Positions 26,329 to 35,043 of a stretch of DNA of 64,000 nucleotides are shown piece by piece (position 1 is the first letter of the stretch; the number at the start of each line of letters is the position of its first letter). Both the position numbers and the translations under genes were made by a program. This stretch comes from an uncultured Porphyromonadaceae bacterium (GTDB taxonomy: Bacteria; Bacteroidota; Bacteroidia; Bacteroidales; Coprobacteraceae), in contig URAV01000012.1 in the NCBI GenBank assembly GCA_900545915.1, positions 1 through 64,000 of the forward strand. The letters are read 5' to 3'. The notes beneath the pieces are model-generated. The model saw only the letters and a list, made by a program, of their open reading frames with translations, was not told where the DNA came from and made no database searches.

Positions 26329-27198
26329 ATGAAAATACGAAAAACTATACATGATATATTAATGGGGGTATTCATCGTAGGGATAACTCTTCTTGTCACG
26401 ATTTGTCTTCGTATTTTCGTACTTGCATCATTCAAAATCCCCAGTGATTCTATGGAGCCATCTATCCTACCGGGAGATTATGTAATAATAAACAAGCTTG
26501 TATTCGGTCCGAGACTTTTTAAAAATTTTCATTTTATGGAAAACGGAAAAATAGAAACCATTCGCTTGAAAGGGTGGAGAAAAATAAAACACAATGATAT
26601 ATTAGTCTTTAATTACCCTTACAAAGAATGGGATCACTTGGGAATGGACTTAAACGTATTTTATATGAAACGCTGTATAGGAATTCCCGGTGACACACTT
26701 TCTATTGTTAACGGATTTTATAAAGTATCTGGCTATAAAAACATTTTAGGTCATTATGAAAACCAAACACGCATGTCACAATTACCCGACACACTTTTCC
26801 CTGAAAACATATTCAGGGCTTTTCCATTTGAAGGACATGAACAATGGAATATTAAAAATATGGGGCCTCTCTATATACCGAGATCAGGGGATACGGTTTT
26901 GATTACCCCCTCCAATATTCGATCATATCAGCGACTGATTGAATATGAAAATAATATACCTGCAAAAATAGTATCCGATACTCTTTTATTTCTAGGAAAA
27001 AATTGCATATCAAAATATACATTTAAACAAAATTATTATTTCATGGCAGGAGATAATGTTCTCAACTCAAGAGATTCCCGTTACTGGGGACTTTTACCAG
27101 AAGATTACATTATCGGGAAAGCTGTAAGAATATGGAAATCCATAAACCCTAAAACAAAAAAAATCAGAATGGATCGCTTCTTAAAAAAAATAGAATAA
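26329..27198 (+). CDS. Signal peptidase I (S26A), accessory copy
   Basis: Membrane-bound serine/lysine protease that cuts signal peptides. With the start at 26329 it has 289 residues: one N-terminal transmembrane segment (about 11-33), the nucleophile box KIPSDSMEPSILPGD with S41, the general-base box FYMKRCIGIPGD with K114, an insertion of about 110 residues, and the C-terminal box MAGDNVLNSRDSRYWG. All catalytic elements are intact. The upstream ATG at 26176 overlaps the previous gene out of frame and is rejected. Bacteroidota housekeeping signal peptidases are usually longer and sit elsewhere, so this one is probably dedicated to the peptide operon; the AxA motif of the precursor is a natural candidate substrate (inference). 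Confidence 0.92.
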   Translation: MKIRKTIHDILMGVFIVGITLLVTICLRIFVLASFKIPSDSMEPSILPGDYVIINKLVFGPRLFKNFHFMENGKIETIRLKGWRKIKHNDILVFNYPYKEWDHLGMDLNVFYMKRCIGIPGDTLSIVNGFYKVSGYKNILGHYENQTRMSQLPDTLFPENIFRAFPFEGHEQWNIKNMGPLYIPRSGDTVLITPSNIRSYQRLIEYENNIPAKIVSDTLLFLGKNCISKYTFKQNYYFMAGDNVLNSRDSRYWGLLPEDYIIGKAVRIWKSINPKTKKIRMDRFLKKIE

Positions 27199-27285
27199 GA
27201 ATCGAGGATATAAAACGATAAACATAAAAACCGACAGATTATTATAAAAACCGCCAGTTCATAGTAAAAAAATAAAACTTAATAA

Positions 27286-29217
27286 ATGGGTATAATAAAA
27301 CACATAGGAATAACTAGAAGCCAGATTATATTCAGCCTGCCTTTTCTCTTAATACTATCGACCGTTTTTATTATTATGCCCGAACTTCCTAAAGGGGTTG
27401 TCACTGGAAAATATTTCTGGTTTTATTATTGCTGCATATGGACTTGCCTAACTGTTGTACTGTTATATATAATATCCAGAAAAAATATTCGAATAAATTG
27501 GGGTGACGGATTGATAATTTTATTTACAGGATCGGTAGCGTTCTCCTCATTTTTTATTAACAAATGTTCCATAAATACACAACTCCGATTGTTTTTTCTA
27601 TGTTGCATTCTTTATTTTTCATTCCGGTTTATAATAAATAGATATCGACACATACATTATCTTTTTATTACTTTTCTCATAATTACAACTCTTGAAGAAA
27701 CAATAATAGGACTAAAACAACTTTATGGTTGGAGTCTTTCAAATCATGCACTCTTCCGACTGACAGGATCATTTTTTAATCCAGGACCTTATGCAGGATA
27801 CTTATCCATCATTTTCCCTTTAGCGCTTTCATTTACCATTTTCGGAATATATATCCTATACTCCAAAACAACTTTTTCAGAAATTAACAATTTAAAATCC
27901 TTAATATCATTCATAAAAAACAATAGAAAATATACCATACTCATTTTCGTCTCAACATTATCATTTCTTTCCATACTCCTTTCATTAACAGTACTTCCTG
28001 CCTCCATGAGTCGCGCAGCGTGGATATCAACTATTGTAGGATGTATCGTTTCTATAACAAATTGTTGTGTACAGAAAAAGAAAATAAACGAATATTATCA
28101 TAAATACCTGAAATACCACAAATTTACATTATCGATAATAGTAATAATAACAGCAATAATATGTTTCAACACATATCTTTTGAAACAAGACTCAGCAAAC
28201 GGACGGATTTTAATATGGAAAATTGCGATTACAAATTCTGTAAAATACCCATGGGGTGTAGGGCTTGGAAATTTTGCAGGAACATATGGAAAAATGCAAT
28301 CAGAGTACTTTTCCGAAAAAGGACACAATGATACCGAAATAAAAATTGCAGGTGCTCCCGATTATGCATTTAACGAATATATACAAATATTAATCGAATC
28401 AGGATATATATCCTTACTCTTTTTTATTTTATTGAATGGATATTCTCTTTATAAAGCATATCAAACAAAAAAATACCCAGCAATAGCAGCAATCACGGCG
28501 TTATTGACATTTGCTCTATTTTCCTATCCTTTTTCAGTGCTGCCCATTCTAATCGTTTACACTTTCTTACTTGCATGGTGCAATACCTCAAATTATTCTC
28601 CAAAATGGAAAAGAACAAAACAAAAAAATTCAATATCCATTATTCTTCTAATAATAATGCTCTCATCTACTCTATATTTAGTAAAAGATAGTTACGGAAG
28701 TTATACAGCATATAAAGCATGGGAAAAACAAAAGATCTATTTTAATGCGGGAATATATGAAGATATAATACCTGAATATCAGCGACTCTATCCATGGTTA
28801 AAAGACAATAAAAGATTTTTATTCGAATATGCACAATGTCTTTCAAAATCAAAACAATATTTTCAAAGTAACGAAATAATAAAAGAGGCTATAAAAATCA
28901 GCGGAGACCCAGCATTTTATAATATTGCCGGAAAAAATTACCAAGCTATGAAAAATTACCACAAAGCTGAAAAATATTATCTGCAATCTATTCATACAGT
29001 ACCTAACCGTCTATATCCCTACTATTTACTTGCCAAATTATATAAGGAAATCGGAGACGAAAAGAAAAGTAAAAAATACGCTTCTATCCTGTTGCAGAAA
29101 GAACCTAAAGTGCCCTCTACTGCTATAAAAGAGATGAGAACTGAAATAAAGAAAATATTAGAAATGAATAATGAAAATAATCATGATCTAACAAAATTCA
29201 AAGAAATATATAAATAA
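27286..29217 (+). CDS. O-antigen ligase-like (Wzy_C) membrane protein with TPRs
   Basis: A 643-residue inner-membrane protein. About eleven transmembrane helices fill residues 1-470. The family-like landmarks are GSFFNPGPYAGYLS, SMSRAAWIST and a large periplasmic loop with RILIWKIAITNS and GVGLGNFAGTYGKMQ, as in Wzy_C-superfamily ligases and polymerases. The C-terminal part (about 500-620) has tetratricopeptide-like repeats (YNIAGKNYQAMKNYHKAEKY). Family members transfer glycans to lipid A-core, proteins or other acceptors. What it does in a peptide operon is unknown; protein or peptide glycosylation is one idea. No sugar-nucleotide genes are adjacent. Confidence 0.8.
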   Translation: MGIIKHIGITRSQIIFSLPFLLILSTVFIIMPELPKGVVTGKYFWFYYCCIWTCLTVVLLYIISRKNIRINWGDGLIILFTGSVAFSSFFINKCSINTQLRLFFLCCILYFSFRFIINRYRHIHYLFITFLIITTLEETIIGLKQLYGWSLSNHALFRLTGSFFNPGPYAGYLSIIFPLALSFTIFGIYILYSKTTFSEINNLKSLISFIKNNRKYTILIFVSTLSFLSILLSLTVLPASMSRAAWISTIVGCIVSITNCCVQKKKINEYYHKYLKYHKFTLSIIVIITAIICFNTYLLKQDSANGRILIWKIAITNSVKYPWGVGLGNFAGTYGKMQSEYFSEKGHNDTEIKIAGAPDYAFNEYIQILIESGYISLLFFILLNGYSLYKAYQTKKYPAIAAITALLTFALFSYPFSVLPILIVYTFLLAWCNTSNYSPKWKRTKQKNSISIILLIIMLSSTLYLVKDSYGSYTAYKAWEKQKIYFNAGIYEDIIPEYQRLYPWLKDNKRFLFEYAQCLSKSKQYFQSNEIIKEAIKISGDPAFYNIAGKNYQAMKNYHKAEKYYLQSIHTVPNRLYPYYLLAKLYKEIGDEKKSKKYASILLQKEPKVPSTAIKEMRTEIKKILEMNNENNHDLTKFKEIYK

Positions 29218-29272
29218 TCTAATAAAATCAATACTTACTAATTTAAATACAATAAAAAGTATATACATTCAT

Positions 29273-30391
29273 ATGAATATAATAAAGATTACCTTCTTAA
29301 AAAGACATTTTATTTTAATAAGTTGCTCTTTAATTTTTGCAGCATGCAATAATACCTCAAATGAAAACAGAAAAAAAAGTGAGTCCGAGTTCACAAAAAC
29401 TACTATCGACATTCCTACCATAGTAGAGACTAAAATATCAGAAAATAAACCTTTTTATTATGAACTGATTTCGAACGGAACACTCTCTGCCATGTGTAAA
29501 GCTGATTTAAGATTCCAGACATCGGAAATCGTTTCTGAAATATTTGTAAAAAACGGCGATTATGTAACAAAAGGACAAAAACTGGCCGTATTAGAACAGT
29601 TCAAACTTAAGAATGCTTTAGCTCATGCCAAAGATAATCTCGAAAAAGCAAAATTAGAACTACAGGATATACTTATCGGACAAGGATTCAGTTTAGCAGA
29701 CAGTTCTCAGATTCCCCCTAAAATCATGAAAATAGCGAAGATTAAGAGTAATTATGACCAAAGTCTGAATAATTACAAAGAAGCTGAATATAATCTAAAA
29801 GCTTCGACACTGTACGCTCCTTTCTCCGGGGTTGTAGCAAACCTATTCACCAAACCTTATAACATACCTTCCGGATCAGAACCATTCTGTACCATCATAG
29901 ATAATCAAAAACCGGAAGCTATATTTATGATTTTAGAATCAGAACTTCCGATAATAAAAAATGGGGATAAAGTAGTCATTTCACCTTTCTCAATTGAAAA
30001 TTATTCTGTCGAAGGCAAGATTTCAGAGATAAATCCGATTATCGACAAAAACGGAATGGTACGAGTAAAAGCTTTAATAAGCAATAAACAGGGTAAACTT
30101 TATGACGGGATGAACATAAAAGTCAAGGTACAAAAAGAAATGGGAAATTATTTACAGATCCCTAAAGAAGCCGTCGTACTCCGCAACAATAAACAAATTG
30201 TATTTACATTAAAAAATAACAGAGCTCAATGGAATTATGTAAAAACAGGAATGGAAAATTCAGAAAATTATATAATCTCTGAGGGTTTGTCTGTTGGAGA
30301 TAGCGTCATATATAAAGGAAATATCAACTTAGCACACGGAACACCTGTTGTTTCAGCAAAAATGAAATCAGAATCAAACAAAAATAATTAA
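29273..30391 (+). CDS. RND efflux periplasmic adaptor (membrane fusion protein)
   Basis: A 372-residue HlyD/AcrA-type lipoprotein adaptor with lipobox IFAAC (C25). It has a first beta-barrel and lipoyl half with IFVKNGDYVTKGQKLAVLE, a coiled-coil hairpin (about 120-175), the second lipoyl half ending LYAPFSGVVANLF, and a C-terminal barrel containing VKVQKEMGNYLQIPKEAVV. It would link the inner-membrane RND pumps to TolC. It starts 55 bases after the ligase-like gene and is 22 bases before the first RND gene, in one operon. Confidence 0.93.
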   Translation: MNIIKITFLKRHFILISCSLIFAACNNTSNENRKKSESEFTKTTIDIPTIVETKISENKPFYYELISNGTLSAMCKADLRFQTSEIVSEIFVKNGDYVTKGQKLAVLEQFKLKNALAHAKDNLEKAKLELQDILIGQGFSLADSSQIPPKIMKIAKIKSNYDQSLNNYKEAEYNLKASTLYAPFSGVVANLFTKPYNIPSGSEPFCTIIDNQKPEAIFMILESELPIIKNGDKVVISPFSIENYSVEGKISEINPIIDKNGMVRVKALISNKQGKLYDGMNIKVKVQKEMGNYLQIPKEAVVLRNNKQIVFTLKNNRAQWNYVKTGMENSENYIISEGLSVGDSVIYKGNINLAHGTPVVSAKMKSESNKNN

Positions 30392-30413
30392 TCAACAACA
30401 AACGCTCATAATT

Positions 30414-33400
30414 ATGATACGATTCCTTATCGAAAGACCCATTGCCGTTTTTATGGCGTTTACGGCTTTTTTCATTTTAGGGATAATTACCTACCTAAAT
30501 ATTCCCGTCTCATTATTACCAGATATTTCCATACCCGAAATCACTGTCCAAATATCAGGAAAAAACTTTTCTGCCCGTGAATTAGAAAATACATTAGTTG
30601 CCCCGATTCGGGAGCAGCTGATGCAAGTAAGAATGTTGAAAGATTTACACAGTGAAACGAGGGATGGAAATGCCATTATCCGACTTAATTTTGAATATGG
30701 AGCCAACACAGATCTCGTATTTATCGAAGTAAACGAAAAAATAGACGCTGCAATGAATTATATGCCTAAAGAGACCGAAAGGCCTAAGGTTATTAAAGCC
30801 AGTGCGTCAGATATACCTGTTTTAAACCTCAACCTAACAATAAACGATGAAAACAGAGATGATGATGAGTATAGTCAAAAATTTATGGAATTAAGCGATT
30901 TTGCAGAAACTGTCATAAAAAGACGTATCGAACAACTTCCACAAGTTGCAATGGTCGATATGACGGGCGTTATGAATCGGCAAATCGTTATTATTCCAGA
31001 CAATAATAAGTTAGAAATAAACGGAATGTCTTTAAATGATATCGAAAATGCACTGAATACGAACAATCTCGATGCCGGAAATATGATTATTCGAGATGGC
31101 CATTACGAATATAATATTCGCTTTTCTTCTATTTTAAGAACCATCGATGATATTCGCAATATATATATTCGCAAAAACGATCGTATATACCAAATGAAAG
31201 ATCTAGCAACTATAAATTTTGCCTCTGAAAAAGAAAAAGGTATGGCCCTTTTTGGTGATAAACGTACCGTTACTTTATCTATCATTAAACAGTCAGAAGA
31301 AAATATGGCAAATATGCAAAAAACATTAAACGATGTCATTGATAATTTAGAAAAAGAATATCCCCAAATTTCATTCAATATTTCGGAAAACCAAACCGAG
31401 TTGTTAGACTACACGATTTCAAACTTAAAACAAAACCTTATCCTTGCATTCATATTTATCTGCCTAATATCAATGATATTTATGAAAGATATCAAATCTC
31501 CTCTTATCATCGGATTCAGCATGTTTATATCACTGGTAATCAGTCTTCTATTTTTTTACCTTTGTCACATATCCCTGAATATTGTTTCTTTAACAGGGCT
31601 CATTCTCGCACTGGGAATGATGATCGACAATTCTATCATTGTAACAGATAATATCGGACAGTTTATACAACGAGGTTATTCTATTACAGACGCCTGTATA
31701 AAAGGTACTGAAGAAATTATTACACCTATGCTCAGCTCTATATTGACTACAATTTCAGTATTTATCCCTCTGATTTTTTTAAGTGGCATTGCAGGAGCTA
31801 TTTTTTTCGATCAAGCTTTTTCTGTAACCGTAGGTCTTCTTGTATCTTTTATTACAGGCATTATGTTTCTTCCGGTTTTATATAAATTAGTATATAACAT
31901 AAATTTCGGGAAATTAGAAAAATGGAGAAGAATTTCAAAAAATAACCTGTCCGATATGAGATCAGAAAAGAATATGGTCATAGAACAATGGTACCATGCC
32001 GGAGTCAATTGGGTATTCCTACATAAAATCCTTACCGCAATCACAATGATTATAATATTTCCCATAGGTTATTGGCTATTTATAGCCATACCAAAAGAAA
32101 AAATGCCAGATATCAAACAACAAGAAATGATTGTATATATCGAATGGAATGAAAATATACATATAAAAGAGAACGAAACCCGTACTCGGGAAATACTTCA
32201 ATTCTTAGATACCCTTACCCTTACACGCTCAAGTTTCATAGGACAGCAGCAGTTTTTACTAAATCGTGACAGAGAACTTACATCCACTGAATCGGAAATC
32301 TATCTAAAAGCAAAAAGTTATAAAGAGTTACCTAAAATCAGAAAAAAAATTTCTGATTTTATTACACAACAATATCCTGAAGCAATTGTATCTTACGAGC
32401 CTGTAGGCACAGTATTTGAAAAAATATTTTCAACCGGAGAACCTGATCTTGTAGTCGAATACTATACAAAAAATAAGTTTACATCTCTCAATCCGGAGAC
32501 CATACAGGAACTCAATCTAAATCTATATAAACTCACAGGAGAAAAGGCCGAAAATGTACCTTTTATTCAACAATTAAATTTATGCATCGACCATGAAAAA
32601 TTATTATTATACCAAGTTTCTTATAACGATATATACCAAACTCTGAAAACTGCATTTAAAGAAAATCAGTTCGCTACACTTCGCTCCCATCAACAATATT
32701 TACCTATCATTTTAGGCGGAAAAGAAAAAACAATCCAAGAAATATTAGACAATGAATTAATAGAAATATCAAAAAATATAGATGGTACTCGTAATAAATT
32801 ATCATTAAGCAATTTCGTCACCATTACTCCAGCACAAGACTTGAAAACTATTGTGGGTGGAAAATCCGGAGAATTTATTCCTATGAATTTTTATCATACT
32901 GATAAAGCCGAAGAAATCATATCAGCAGCACAAAAAAGTAACCCAAATGATATGTGGGAAATCGATTTTTCCGGAAGTTTTTTCTCAAATCAGAAAATGA
33001 TTGGAGAAATCATGCTAATTCTTTTAATATCTGTTCTTCTAATGTATTTTATACTAGCAGCACAATTCGAAAGTTTCCTTCAGCCATTAATTGTATTATT
33101 AGAAGTACCTATAGATATAGCTGCAGCTATTGGTCTGCTTTATATTTCAGGTCATTCCTTAAATCTAATGTCCGCCATCGGATTAGTCGTTACATCCGGT
33201 ATTATTATAAACGACTCTATATTGAAATTAGATGTCATGAACCAATTGCGAAAAGAAGGAATGCCTCTCATGGAAGCTATTCATGAAGCCGGACACAGAA
33301 GATTAAAAGCAATACTAATGACCAGTTTAACTTCTATTGTTTGCATGGCACCATTGCTATTCAGCCATGATATGGGTTCAGAGCTGGAAAAACCTTTAGC

Positions 33401-33521
33401 AATTGCTACAATAGGAGGTATGGTTATAGGTACCATCATCAGTTTATTAGTTATTCCTGTCGTATATTGGAGAATCTATCATAAAACCGAAAATAAAATC
33501 TCCATTTCCGGAACAAGATAA
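30414..33521 (+). CDS. RND efflux transporter permease, first of two
   Basis: A 1035-residue inner-membrane pump with the classic duplicated layout of 12 helices and two large periplasmic loops. It starts MIRFLIERPIAVFMAFTAFF, and the TM4 motif is LALGMMIDNSIIVTDNI, keeping one of the two aspartates of AcrB. TM10 reads GLVVTSGIIINDSILKLD, where AcrB has its proton-relay lysine, so proton coupling is probably arranged differently. It belongs to the HAE1-like branch typical of Bacteroidota. The adjacent adaptor, TolC and second RND gene indicate a tripartite machine; a peptide substrate is inferred from the operon only. Confidence 0.93.
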   Translation: MIRFLIERPIAVFMAFTAFFILGIITYLNIPVSLLPDISIPEITVQISGKNFSARELENTLVAPIREQLMQVRMLKDLHSETRDGNAIIRLNFEYGANTDLVFIEVNEKIDAAMNYMPKETERPKVIKASASDIPVLNLNLTINDENRDDDEYSQKFMELSDFAETVIKRRIEQLPQVAMVDMTGVMNRQIVIIPDNNKLEINGMSLNDIENALNTNNLDAGNMIIRDGHYEYNIRFSSILRTIDDIRNIYIRKNDRIYQMKDLATINFASEKEKGMALFGDKRTVTLSIIKQSEENMANMQKTLNDVIDNLEKEYPQISFNISENQTELLDYTISNLKQNLILAFIFICLISMIFMKDIKSPLIIGFSMFISLVISLLFFYLCHISLNIVSLTGLILALGMMIDNSIIVTDNIGQFIQRGYSITDACIKGTEEIITPMLSSILTTISVFIPLIFLSGIAGAIFFDQAFSVTVGLLVSFITGIMFLPVLYKLVYNINFGKLEKWRRISKNNLSDMRSEKNMVIEQWYHAGVNWVFLHKILTAITMIIIFPIGYWLFIAIPKEKMPDIKQQEMIVYIEWNENIHIKENETRTREILQFLDTLTLTRSSFIGQQQFLLNRDRELTSTESEIYLKAKSYKELPKIRKKISDFITQQYPEAIVSYEPVGTVFEKIFSTGEPDLVVEYYTKNKFTSLNPETIQELNLNLYKLTGEKAENVPFIQQLNLCIDHEKLLLYQVSYNDIYQTLKTAFKENQFATLRSHQQYLPIILGGKEKTIQEILDNELIEISKNIDGTRNKLSLSNFVTITPAQDLKTIVGGKSGEFIPMNFYHTDKAEEIISAAQKSNPNDMWEIDFSGSFFSNQKMIGEIMLILLISVLLMYFILAAQFESFLQPLIVLLEVPIDIAAAIGLLYISGHSLNLMSAIGLVVTSGIIINDSILKLDVMNQLRKEGMPLMEAIHEAGHRRLKAILMTSLTSIVCMAPLLFSHDMGSELEKPLAIATIGGMVIGTIISLLVIPVVYWRIYHKTENKISISGTR

Positions 33522-33543
33522 AATACAATATCACCAAACAGTC

Positions 33544-35025
33544 ATGAAAATAAAACAAATATGCATTGTATCCTGCCTTTGTGGTATATGGATAAATACA
33601 AAAGCTCAAATTATGGAACTAACTCTGGAACGTGTCATTGCGATAGCTCAAGATAGTTCAATACAAGCTTTCAAAGCTAAAAATGTATATATGTCAAGTT
33701 ATTGGGCTTACCGATCCTTTAAAGCAGCTCGTTTGCCATCTCTGATGCTAGACATGACGCCCATGCAATACAACAGAGATTTCACAAGCCGATATGATTC
33801 CGAAAATGACCTAGATGTATATCGTAGACAGCAATCATTATATAGTTCTGCCAGATTATCTTTGGAACAAAACCTTGATATTACCGGAGGTACTTTTTAT
33901 GTAGATTCAGAATTAGGATATCGGCGATTATTCGGTGAAACAACTTATAATCAATTTTCTACAATTCCTATCCGTATCGGATATTCTCAACCGGTATTGG
34001 GATTCAACGAATTTAAATGGCAAAAGAAAATCGAACCTTTAAAATACGAAAAAGCAAAAAAAACATTGATATCAGATTTAGAACAAATTTCGGTTACCTC
34101 TACTCAATATTTTTTTAATCTGGCTATAGCACAAATAAATTATGATATGGCAAAAGATAATGTCGAATCAACGGACACGTTATATCATATCGGACGTGAG
34201 CGACAAAAAATTACATCCATTTCCCAATCCGATTTATTAACTCTCAAACTTGATGCCATTAATGCCAAAAATACTTTGAAAAACGCTGAAATAGAACTTA
34301 AGCGTGCAATGTTCAGCCTTATTTCATTTTTAAAATTAGACCAACATTCTCAGATTAGAATAGTATTACCAGACCGCCCTAAAAACATAGTCTTATCTCC
34401 AGAGCTCGCATTACAATATGCCAGAAAAAATAATCCGGACTTTCTAAGTAATCGACAAAAACTACTGGAAGCCCAACAAGAAGTAGAAAAAACCAAACGA
34501 ACCTCAAACTTAGACGCCAGTTTTAATGCCAGTATCGGGTATAATCAAGTCGCCTCTAATTTCGCTGGTGCTTACCGAAAACCGCTGGAACAGGACATTA
34601 TTTCTATCGGTATACGTGTTCCTTTACTTGACTGGGGTGTACGAAAAGGGAAAGCCAATATGGCACGAAATAACCTAAATATTACTAAACTTACAATAGA
34701 ACAGCAAGAACAAGAATTAGAAGAAAACATATTAATGACCGTAAATGATTTTAACGTGCAACAAGATCTTATCGCTAGCGCAGAAGAAGCTCTTGCCCTC
34801 GCCAACACAGTGTACGAAACGACCAAACAACGCTTTATGATCGGAAAAGCCGATATTAACAGCCTAACTTTATCTCTGAACCGTCAAACATCTGCTCGTA
34901 ACAATTACATAAACGCCTTAAAGCAATACTGGATAAGCTATTATACGATACGTCAACAAACCTTATATGATTTCAGTAAACAAGAAACACTATCAATCAT
35001 TTTTGAAAAGATTACTGGTTTATAG
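33544..35025 (+). CDS. TolC family outer-membrane efflux channel
   Basis: A 493-residue outer-membrane factor with a signal peptide (cut near NTKAQ), then ITLERVIAIAQ-like opening (LTLERVIAIAQDSS) and two repeats of long helices separated by strands, the TolC duplication. The second repeat is recognisable by LSPELALQYARKNNPDF and the strand SIGIRVPLLDWGVRKGK. It supplies the exit duct for the two RND pumps. The gene stands between the two RND permease genes with gaps of 22 and 18 bases, which supports one assembled complex. Confidence 0.93.
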   Translation: MKIKQICIVSCLCGIWINTKAQIMELTLERVIAIAQDSSIQAFKAKNVYMSSYWAYRSFKAARLPSLMLDMTPMQYNRDFTSRYDSENDLDVYRRQQSLYSSARLSLEQNLDITGGTFYVDSELGYRRLFGETTYNQFSTIPIRIGYSQPVLGFNEFKWQKKIEPLKYEKAKKTLISDLEQISVTSTQYFFNLAIAQINYDMAKDNVESTDTLYHIGRERQKITSISQSDLLTLKLDAINAKNTLKNAEIELKRAMFSLISFLKLDQHSQIRIVLPDRPKNIVLSPELALQYARKNNPDFLSNRQKLLEAQQEVEKTKRTSNLDASFNASIGYNQVASNFAGAYRKPLEQDIISIGIRVPLLDWGVRKGKANMARNNLNITKLTIEQQEQELEENILMTVNDFNVQQDLIASAEEALALANTVYETTKQRFMIGKADINSLTLSLNRQTSARNNYINALKQYWISYYTIRQQTLYDFSKQETLSIIFEKITGL

Positions 35026-35043
35026 ATTAAGGGAATAAGTTAT

